From NCBI GenBank assembly GCA_963713805.1, contig CAVQNF010000012.1:153970-217969 (forward strand): DNA of 64,000 nt, written 5' to 3'. A program made the position numbers and the translations under genes. The DNA comes from GAS188 sp963713805. GTDB lineage: Bacteria; Pseudomonadota; Alphaproteobacteria; Rhizobiales; Beijerinckiaceae. The notes below the pieces were generated by a model. The model did not search any database. It was given only the letters and a program-made list of their open reading frames with translations, and had not been told where the DNA came from. The stretch's first letter is position 1. Every line of letters starts with the position of its first letter. Shown piece by piece: positions 56,718 through 64,000 of the stretch.

Positions 56718-58702
56718 GCTTCCGGCACCCTGGCCTTGGTCAAGTGACTCTCGCCACTGACAGTGACGGGCGGTTTTGGCAATGCCAATTTTGGTCGCCA
56801 ATACCCGACGGAATTGGAGTAATACTTTTCGTATTTGACAAAATGCTCGCCAACGTCGCCATAGCGGTAGAGAGCATGTTCTTTCAGGTTCACCTGACTG
56901 AGCACCGCGCTCGGCGGCGCGCGCCCCTGATCGAGGCCACCGCTGCTGCGCAGGACGTTGACGGCGTTCTGCGCCGTCTCGCGTCGCGTGCTTCCCCATT
57001 TGACGACGAAGAGCACCTTGTCCGCCATATTGGCGAGCAGGCGCGACTCGGTCACGCCGAGGAGCGGGGGCCCGTCCACGATCACGCAATCATAGCTTTC
57101 GCGCAGCTGATGCAGCAGGCGCGCCAATTGATCACCCGCAAACAGCGTGACCGGGTCGACCGGGCACCGCGTCATCGGAAGATAGTCGAGCGCGAGATGC
57201 GGCACGCGCTGAATGACGTCCGCGGGCGGAAGATCGTGCAGCAGCAGATCGACGACGCCTCTCTTGGCCCTCGTGCGTAGCGCTCGCTGCACCGTCGGAT
57301 GGCGGAAGTCGAGATCGACCAGAAGCACCCGCCTGCGGATCTGCGCGACATAGACCGCGAGGCTCACGGCGAGCGTCGTCTTCCCTTCGCCGGGCACGCT
57401 CGAGCTCGTGAGGATGATCTTCGAGCCTTCATGCGGCGACGTGAGGCGCAAGCCCGCGACCACCGAGCGGATGGCTTCGGTATAGGCGGAGTACGGGTGC
57501 CTCAAGAGGTATTTGTGCGGGCGAATTCTGGCCGTCCGGGAAAGTTGCGAGACGAGGCCGAGGCAAGGAAGCCCGAGCGCCTCGACGACTTCCTGTTCGC
57601 TGCGCAGCCCGCGGTCGAGACGCTCGGCGGCGACCGCCAGCAGGCACCCGCCCATGGAAAAGAGCACGAACGCCGGGAAGATGAAAAGGAAGGGGCTCGG
57701 TGAGCTCGGCCGATCCGGAGGCGACGCGAGCGACAGGATACGCACGTCCGACGCCGCGATCTCCTGTTGATAGCGCACCTCCTTCTGGCGCCGAATGAGG
57801 TTCGTGTAGAGCTGATCGCGCGCGGCGCCTTCACGCTCGAGCTCGCGCAGCCGGATGTCCGCATCGCCGTCGCCCGTGCCGCTTTGCGCGGCGGCGAGGC
57901 GTTGCTGCACGATCTTCTGCACGGCCGCGCCGGCTTGCTCCACCTCTTTCTTGAGCTCGCCGATGCGTTCGTCGAGCCGGGCAAGCTCGCGGTTCGCAAC
58001 GTCGCGCTTCTGCTGGCTTTGGCCATCGACGAAGAGCTGGACGATACGATTGGCGGTGGCAGCCGCCAGCGCCGGATCCGTCGAGGTGTAATTGACGCCG
58101 ATGACGCGCGAGCTTCTCTCTTGGCTGACCCTCAAATAGCGCTCGAGATCGTCAAGGCTCGGGGGCACGACGCGCTTCGTCACGGGGGCGGCGGGTGGTT
58201 CGGCTGCCACCGCTCCTGATGTCTGGCTCTTGTCCGAGGGGTCGAAGGCCGCGGGGACAGGGTCAGCGCCCGGCTTGGGGAGCGCCTCGGCAAGGGATTG
58301 AGGATTCTTCCCCAGGCTTTCGACCACGCGCTGCAGGTTGTCGTGCGAGGTGAGCATCGTCACCTGCGTATCGATGGCCGGCTCGTCGGCGGGCGGAGCT
58401 GCAGTTGCCTGCCCGTTCACCTGACCGGCCTGGGGCTCGACGACGATTTGCGCTTTCGCCGTGTATTTGGGTGGGATCAGCAGGCCGACGGCGCCGGCGA
58501 GGCAGGTGCCGAGCGCCGCGACCGCGAGCACGAGGCCCATGCGCCGATGCAGAATGCCCGCAAGTTGCCGGAAGGGCGGATCGGAAACCTGCACCGGCCC
58601 GCTGGTCCGCTGCGTGCTCCCGATTTCGGGTTCTTTCGTGCGAGGCGGAGTGGAGAAGGCCGCCTCTTCCTCGGGCTCGAAATTTTCTGGCGCGAATTTC
58701 AT
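56714..58702 (-). CDS. Wzc-type polysaccharide co-polymerase and bacterial tyrosine kinase
   Basis: 662 residues. An N-terminal Wzz-like domain has two membrane helices (LVLAVAALGTCLAGAVGLLI and FLFIFPAFVLFSMGGCLLAV) around a large periplasmic, coiled-coil part (DLERYLRVSQERSSRVIGVN). The C-terminal BY-kinase has Walker A SSSVPGEGKTTLAVSL, Walker A' VLLVDLDFRHPTVQRA and Walker B CVIVDGPPLL. A Tyr-rich tail (YRYGDVGEHFVKYEKYYSNS) offers autophosphorylation sites. It sets chain length and couples synthesis to export. It overlaps the next gene at its stop and is preceded by a 141-base gap that probably holds a promoter. Confidence 0.9.
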   Translation of the reverse strand: MKFAPENFEPEEEAAFSTPPRTKEPEIGSTQRTSGPVQVSDPPFRQLAGILHRRMGLVLAVAALGTCLAGAVGLLIPPKYTAKAQIVVEPQAGQVNGQATAAPPADEPAIDTQVTMLTSHDNLQRVVESLGKNPQSLAEALPKPGADPVPAAFDPSDKSQTSGAVAAEPPAAPVTKRVVPPSLDDLERYLRVSQERSSRVIGVNYTSTDPALAAATANRIVQLFVDGQSQQKRDVANRELARLDERIGELKKEVEQAGAAVQKIVQQRLAAAQSGTGDGDADIRLRELEREGAARDQLYTNLIRRQKEVRYQQEIAASDVRILSLASPPDRPSSPSPFLFIFPAFVLFSMGGCLLAVAAERLDRGLRSEQEVVEALGLPCLGLVSQLSRTARIRPHKYLLRHPYSAYTEAIRSVVAGLRLTSPHEGSKIILTSSSVPGEGKTTLAVSLAVYVAQIRRRVLLVDLDFRHPTVQRALRTRAKRGVVDLLLHDLPPADVIQRVPHLALDYLPMTRCPVDPVTLFAGDQLARLLHQLRESYDCVIVDGPPLLGVTESRLLANMADKVLFVVKWGSTRRETAQNAVNVLRSSGGLDQGRAPPSAVLSQVNLKEHALYRYGDVGEHFVKYEKYYSNSVGYWRPKLALPKPPVTVSGESHLTKARVPEA

Positions 58703-58843
58703 GACTGAACCTTTGCGAGGCAGGGGGCGTTTGCGATCAAGCGCGCGCTTGGCGCCGCTTGCGCGCGTCGCACATCGACGGCTGCATTGCTCTCCCGGCA
58801 GGGAGGCGAGGTGACGGTCGCACGGTGGAAAATGCGTGACGAA

Positions 58844-60883
58844 TTAGCCATAGGCGCGAGTTTCCCTCATCGGTTGAACCGGCGATCTGGCGGGGCCAAG
58901 GACGGCAAGGTCCTCGTCGGTCGAACGTAACGGCAGGGGCGGGCTCCCCAGGCTGTCGAGCCAGGCCTGGACCATGAGAACCGCCCAGAGCTCGCTTGCC
59001 CGGTCCCGGCGGCCGCTCAGATGCTCCTGCCAACAGCTCTCCACACGCCCCGAATCGAAGAAGCCCGTGCGCTGGAGCTTCGACCGGTCGAGCAGGTCCT
59101 GCGCCCAGTCGCGCAAGGGACCGGTGAGCCACGCCCCGATCGGAACGTTGAACCCTTGCTTCGGTCTTTCGAACAGCGCTTCGGGGAGGTAGCGGCGCAA
59201 GACCTGCCGCAGCAGCCATTTGCCTTGCCCGTCGCGAACCTTCACGGCTGTCGGCAGCCGCCACGCGAACTCGACGACGCGATGGTCGAGGAATGGGCAT
59301 CGGCCTTCGAGACTCGCGGCCATGGTCGCGCGGTCGAGCTTCACCAGGATGTCGCCTGGAAGATAGCCGACCATGTCGCGATAGATGAGGCGGCCGACCG
59401 CGTCGGGAAGCGAAGGCACGTCCTGCGTCCCGTCACTGGCGCCGGCGCTCGTCGACGGCTCCCCCGTGGCGCTGATCAGCCGCTCATAGAGCTCGCGCTC
59501 GTCCGATACGTCGAGCACGCGGGCGATCTTCTGCAGGCTTTCGCTCCTCAGGAGAGGACGCAGCCCGGCGGGAAGCGGCAGCTTGGCGAGAACTCCGTCC
59601 ATGGTTTGCGCGCTCAGCAGCGTGAGCGCGTGAGCCGCCATCCGCCGCGGCATCGAAGGGAGCCGGAACGCGGGCGCGAGCCGCGAGAGCATGAAATGGC
59701 GGGCATAGCCGCCGAAGCATTCGTCGCCGCCATCGCCCGAAAGCGCCACGGTGACATGCTGGCGCGCCAGTCGCGACAACAGCAAGGTCGGGATCTGGGA
59801 CTTGTCGGCGAAAGGCTCGTCCCAGATGCGGGGCAGTTCCGGGATCACGGCAAGCGCCTTGTCGGGCGTGAGGTTGAATTCGGTGTGTTCGGTTCCGAGA
59901 TGGCGAGCCACCTGCGCGGCGTGCCGCGCCTCGTCGTAATGGGTTTCGCAGAAGCCGATCGTGAATGTGCGTACGGGGCGCGACGATTGAGCCTGCATCA
60001 AGGCGACGACCGCGGAGGAATCGATGCCCCCCGAGAGGAAGGCTCCAAGCGGCACGTCGGCGACCATTCGCTCCCGCACGACGAGCCGCAATAGCTGATC
60101 GAGCTCGTTCTCGAGCTCGCGGGCGCCGAGCGTGAGCTGTTGGCGCTGGCCCCTCTCGGCCACCTCGGCGAGCGACCACCAGGGCCGCGCCCGCTGCCGC
60201 AAGCTTTCAGCGCCGGTCGTGCTCAGCTCTTCGGCGCGCACCGAAAGCATGGTGCCGGGCGGCAGCTTGAATACGCCTTCGAAGATGCAACGCTCATCCG
60301 CCACCCAGCCGCGACGCAACACCATGGCCAGCGACTTGGCATCGACACGCGGTTCAAAGCCGGGGAAGGCCCGGAAAGCCTTGAGCTCGGAGGCGAAAAG
60401 GAGGGCTCCGCCGGCGAGCGCGACGTAGAGCGGCTTCTTTCCCATGCGATCGCGGATGAGATGCAGGACCCGATCCTTGCGGTCCCAAAGGCCGACGGCG
60501 AACATGCCGGCGAGCCGCGTCAGGGAGGCCTCGATGCCGTATCTCTCGAAGGCGGCGAGCATCACTTCGCTGTCGCTGTGGCCGCGAAAATGATGGCCCA
60601 GATCCTCGAGTTCCTTCCTCAACTCGGCGAAATTGTAGATTTCGCCGTTGTAGGTCATGACCAAGCGCTCGCTCGCCGACACCATCGGCTGGCGTCCGGC
60701 GTCCGAAAGGTCGACGATCGCAAGGCGGCGATGGCCGAACGCGATGCCGGCATCTGGGTCCATCCACGAGCTGCCGCCGTCGGGGCCGCGATGGTGCAAG
60801 GCCTCGGACATGTCTTCGACGGCCGCGAGCCGGCGCGGGTTCGCACCATTCGGAAGAAGCAGGATGCCGACGATGCCGCACAT
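58844..60883 (-). CDS. asnB: asparagine synthetase (glutamine-hydrolysing) family protein, amidotransferase of the polysaccharide cluster
   Basis: 679 residues from the ATG at 60883 (MCGIVGILLL), where the catalytic Cys2 becomes the N-terminal nucleophile. The glutaminase domain has ALHHRGPDGG and TYNGEIYNF; the synthetase domain has the pyrophosphate loop LSGGIDSSAVVAL and VALSGDGGDECFGGY. AsnB-like enzymes in glycan clusters amidate sugar carboxylates or are bystanders. A longer frame to 60931 lacks the family start. The stop of the O-antigen ligase gene (60885) is 1 base upstream, so the two are in one operon. Confidence 0.9.
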   Translation of the reverse strand: MCGIVGILLLPNGANPRRLAAVEDMSEALHHRGPDGGSSWMDPDAGIAFGHRRLAIVDLSDAGRQPMVSASERLVMTYNGEIYNFAELRKELEDLGHHFRGHSDSEVMLAAFERYGIEASLTRLAGMFAVGLWDRKDRVLHLIRDRMGKKPLYVALAGGALLFASELKAFRAFPGFEPRVDAKSLAMVLRRGWVADERCIFEGVFKLPPGTMLSVRAEELSTTGAESLRQRARPWWSLAEVAERGQRQQLTLGARELENELDQLLRLVVRERMVADVPLGAFLSGGIDSSAVVALMQAQSSRPVRTFTIGFCETHYDEARHAAQVARHLGTEHTEFNLTPDKALAVIPELPRIWDEPFADKSQIPTLLLSRLARQHVTVALSGDGGDECFGGYARHFMLSRLAPAFRLPSMPRRMAAHALTLLSAQTMDGVLAKLPLPAGLRPLLRSESLQKIARVLDVSDERELYERLISATGEPSTSAGASDGTQDVPSLPDAVGRLIYRDMVGYLPGDILVKLDRATMAASLEGRCPFLDHRVVEFAWRLPTAVKVRDGQGKWLLRQVLRRYLPEALFERPKQGFNVPIGAWLTGPLRDWAQDLLDRSKLQRTGFFDSGRVESCWQEHLSGRRDRASELWAVLMVQAWLDSLGSPPLPLRSTDEDLAVLGPARSPVQPMRETRAYG

Positions 60884-60884
60884 G

Positions 60885-62213
60885 CTATGCGCTCCGTTCA
60901 CGAACCGCGGGAGTTCTTGTCGCCTCCACACCCGCCACCAGGCAAAGCGAGATGGCGAACCAGAAAAGGGGCTGGCGCACGATCAAGTGGAAGATGGCGA
61001 AAATGCCGAGGCCGAAGAGCATCGTGCTCGCGCCGGCGAGCTTCCCCTTGAAGGTCAGGACAAAGGTCGCCGCCGAGAGCCAGACGAAGCTCAAGACGGC
61101 AAGCAAGCCGCCCTGCGTGAACAGGTCGAGCAGGGTGTCGTGGGCCTCGAAGTTCGGCGCGGCATTCACTTCCGGATGCTCGATATTCTTGGGGCCGTTC
61201 TCGCTCTGCCGCGCGGCGACGAGAATGGCCGGGATCTGGAGATGCGGTCCCGGGCCGAGGCCGAGCATGTCCGAATCCAGGCCGCGCGATATCGCGTCGC
61301 TCGATGAACTGAACCGCAGATTGGCCTCGTTCTCAGTGTCCTTGCCGTTGTCCTTGGACAATTCCTGGCAAAGCCTTCGGCTTGTGTCGCCACGGCATAG
61401 CCGAGAGGAGCGGCCGACAGCGGGAGCATCGGGAAGCCGATGATGGCGATCCAGGCGCAGGTGGAGCGGAAGGTGAGCCCGCTCAGTGAAAGCAGCCAGG
61501 CGCGGGACTGAAGGTCAGGAAGACCGGGACGGCGGATACGAGGACGAGAGTGAACGTGTTGCTTGCGACAGCCGTCCCACGACGATGGAGAATGCGGCGC
61601 AGACGATAGCGCAGATCCTTGCTGCCATTCCCGCTGCGATATCGGCGAGAGTACAGCGACAATAGCCATGTGCCGCGCAGAAAAGAGCGAGCTGGTCGGG
61701 TTGTCGGACCAATCGCGCATCCGGTCCAATACCACGGATCGACTCCGAGAAAGTTAATGAGGCCGGCGGCATTGCCGAGCTGAAGCGCGAGCGTCGCGGC
61801 GCCGAACACGGCCACCAGCCAAGCGGTTCTCTCGAGGCGGTGCCGGGCACCGGGATCGACCACGCTCAGAAGGCTCAGCGCGGCGAGCAGCGGATAGGCG
61901 AGCGCTCGTGGAGGAACAGCTTCGGGTCGTGGCGGTCGCCGATGGCCAGGCCGGCCACTGTTCCGATGCATTGGGCGGCAGCGAAAAGCATCCAGAAGAT
62001 GAGGAGCCGCGACAAAGCGGGGTGAGCGCAGGACCGAGACGGATCGGTTCGCGAGCGACGATCGCGAGCACCCAAAGCGCAAGGCATATTCGGCCGGCCC
62101 GATCGATCCACCGCAAGCCGCAGTTGCGACGTCGTCGACAGGACCGGCCCGACGGCGAGGAGCGCGTCCAGCACCACCGGGGTGCCCCGATCTTGGTCGC
62201 GCGCCGTCATCAT
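60885..62213 (-). CDS. O-antigen ligase / Wzy-type polymerase (frameshifted)
   Basis: About 440 residues, hydrophobic. The N-terminal helices (LRLAVDRAGRICLALWVLAI and LIFWMLFAAAQCIGTVAGLA) and the central LERTAWLVAVFGAATLALQL are split by breaks near 62010, 61920, 61730, 61580, 61480 and 61370. The C-terminal periplasmic-loop motif EAHDTLLDLFTQGGLLAVLS matches the O-antigen ligase family (PF04932). It either polymerises repeat units or attaches them to an acceptor. The start at ATG 62213 is uncertain. It lies just upstream of asnB. Confidence 0.65.
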
Positions 62214-62286
62214 CGTGCCCCCAAGACACGGCGTCGTCGCTCTCGTGCCCTTGCGCGTCGCGCGTTCCGACGCGATCGTGCCGAAC

Positions 62287-63495
62287 TCAGCCGCGGCGCG
62301 CTGAAGGAAGACGTTTTCGGCGGTGGCTCCTTGGGTTCCGGCTCGGCTGTGCGCGGAGCGTTCGAGGATCCGTATAGACTTCGGCGTAGCGCGATACGGT
62401 GGATCGAGACCGAATTCCTGTCGCACCCATTGCGCGGCGCGCGCGCCGATCGCGGCTGCCGCCTCCCGCTCGCGCAAGAGGTCTATGATCCCTTGCGCCA
62501 GAAGACGTCGGCCGCGCGGAAGCACGAGAAGACCGCTCGAGCCGTCGCGACGACATCGGAACAGCCGGGCATCCTGGTCGTCACGATCGGCAGGCCGGCA
62601 AGCGCGGCCTCGAGGAGCGCGCGCGGCACGCCCTCGCGTACTCGGTCGGGAAGGCGAACACATCGGCAAGGCCGAGAAGAGCGGGACGTTCGGGCCGTGG
62701 GCAGCGTGCGGTCACATAGGCCGAGTGGCGATCGAGCTCCGATCGGCGATCGCCAAAGGACCCTCGCTTTGGCGCGGCCCGACGAGCAGGAAGCGCACGC
62801 CGGGTCGGGCCTCACGGACCAAAGCGGCCGCCTCGAGCAAGGTAGGTATGCCCTTCTGCCGCGTCAGGCGCGTGACGCGTGAGCACGACCTCGCTGCCGC
62901 CGAGCCCGAGCGCCTGGCGAAGCTCGTCGCGCGACGAACTCGAAAGCTTGGCTCGCTCGAATTTTTCGACATCAATTCCCGACCCGGGATCAGCCGACTG
63001 TTCCCTTTACCGAGCAGCCCGTGGCGCTCGAAGAACGTCATGTCGTCGCGGTTCTGGAACAAAGTCGCGGCCGTCGAGCGAGCCGCGAGCCGGTGCAGCG
63101 CGCGGTAGACCGGGCTCAATGCGAAGGCTTTCAGTGAGCGCGACGAATAGATCCAGCCGAGCCCGTTGATGGTGCGGACCACCTGGGCGCCGCGCGCCTT
63201 TTGCGCGCCGCCAGGGGCACCAGCAAATTGGGCTTGGTGTCGAAGCTCTGAATGAGCTCGGGGCGCAGTTCGGCGAAAAGCTTCGAGAGCGTTCCAAGGG
63301 CCGTCCAATCGGCAAGGGAATTCACAAATCTGTCGAAGCGAAACGGAAAATAAGCGAGGCCCGCGCGCGAAAAAGGCGCAGCATGCGCCGGTCCCGGCCG
63401 CCGAGACCCGGAAACCACGCTCCCGCAGCGCGAGCAGGGAAGGGAATGCGGAGACGGTGATCTTCCCCGCCGATGCAGAGCACATGCGCCGTCAA
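62287..63495 (-). CDS. glycosyltransferase family 4 (frameshifted)
   Basis: About 400 residues after repair. The N-terminal part CIGGEDHRLRIPFL and LALRERGFRVSAAGTG precedes FPFRFDRFVNSLADWTALGT, LIQSFDTKPNLLVPLAA and VRTINGLGWIYSSRSLKAFA. The nucleotide-sugar fold has TRLTRQKGIPTLLEAAALVR and the E-x7-E motif YREGVPRALLEAALAGLPIV. Breaks lie near 63440, 63370, 63215, 62985, 62885, 62725, 62640 and 62520. The start is uncertain; I use a TTG at 63495 that overlaps the stop of a 44-codon frame (63492-63623, MADGAWIIRHGRSAC). It probably starts repeat-unit assembly or extends it. Confidence 0.75.
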
Positions 63496-64000
63496 GGGAG
63501 CACCCTCGCGATGCGCGCCCCTTGCACCCTTGCGAGGCGCCGCAACTCGCCGAGGGCCGGGTCACGCGACGCCGTCATGCAGGCGGAGCGACCGTGCCGG
63601 ATGATCCAGGCCCCATCGGCCATGACATTCTCCTCAACACTGCTCTGAAGTTAAGATCTGTAATGATTTATGTCGGCGAAGTTTCTCGCCCAAGCACGCT
63701 CGCAGAATCCCGTCTTTTGATTTCTGCGTCAAATAACCATCCTCGCCGCAGCGTGGCTAATAAGCACTACCCACCGGGCATCTCGCGCGAGGGTGGCCAT
63801 ATTCGGGATTACCCATAATGAAGTAGCAGAATGGGGGGCTGACAAAATTTGCGCCGAACAGGGGTTAACGCCGCCTTTTCGTGCGAGAAGTTTGCCGAAA
63901 AAAGGAATTCCTCGCTTATGGGGCAAGCCTAGGTCGGCAAGATTTGTGGACCGCCGGGAACTCGACGCGGCTTTCAGCGTTCGACGACGGTTGAATTTAC
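63496..64000. other. AT-richer non-coding region upstream of the polysaccharide cluster
   Basis: No supported gene apart from the small minus-strand frame 63492-63623 (44 codons), which might be a leader peptide or the true beginning of the glycosyltransferase. From about 63640 the composition is richer in A and T than the rest of the window, which suits a promoter for the minus-strand cluster. No tRNA, repeat or terminator was recognised. Confidence 0.4.

Noticed and set aside
1..64000. tRNA, rRNA or CRISPR arrays
   Set aside because: No cloverleaf-like, rRNA-like or regularly spaced direct repeats were recognised by eye; a covariance-model scan would be decisive.

Overview
The window is about 64 kb of GC-rich bacterial DNA. 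Gene content (branched-chain keto acid dehydrogenase of the 410-residue E1-alpha type, a Liv transporter, multi-GAF histidine kinase, Wzc/AsnB polysaccharide cluster) and codon use suggest an alphaproteobacterium, probably of the order Rhizobiales/Hyphomicrobiales. No rRNA, tRNA or other lineage marker was seen, so this placement is an inference.

Left part (0.5-41.7 kb) is mostly accessory and defence-like. It holds a SWIM/SNF2 helicase, relics of two toxin-antitoxin modules, a type I restriction-modification system (hsdM-hsdS-hsdR), and a tightly overlapping five-gene operon SWIM / DUF5691 / MoxR AAA ATPase / DUF5682 / VWA (11.0-18.4 kb). Then come an autotransporter, a two-component plus cyclase signalling operon, a PIN/AbrB toxin-antitoxin pair, a DUF1989 protein, a complete four-gene Wadjet-type (jetABCD, TIGR02677-02680 type) anti-plasmid locus (29.3-37.6 kb), two tandem Imm26 immunity genes each preceded by a toxin tail, and another PIN/AbrB pair.

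The middle (41.8-52.7 kb) is metabolic. livG-livF-livH-livM and a convergent livK-type binding protein import branched-chain amino acids. A four-gene bkd cluster (E1-alpha, E1-beta, E2, E3) oxidises the keto acids made from them. Two small membrane-protein genes lie between.

The right end (53.0-63.5 kb) is an extracellular polysaccharide cluster on the minus strand: glycosyltransferase, O-antigen ligase/polymerase, asparagine synthetase-like amidotransferase, Wzc-type tyrosine kinase, two P-loop kinases and a flippase.

A major caveat is that many genes are broken by single-base shifts. More than twenty that I could resolve by eye are single-base gains (usually a doubled G or C), and removing them restores uninterrupted family-like protein. 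This looks like insertion-type sequence error rather than gene decay. Genes are therefore given over their full restored span.

The most interesting poorly understood system is the five-gene SWIM-DUF5691-MoxR-DUF5682-VWA operon. The Wadjet locus, the type I system and the Imm26 cassettes make the surroundings defence-island-like.
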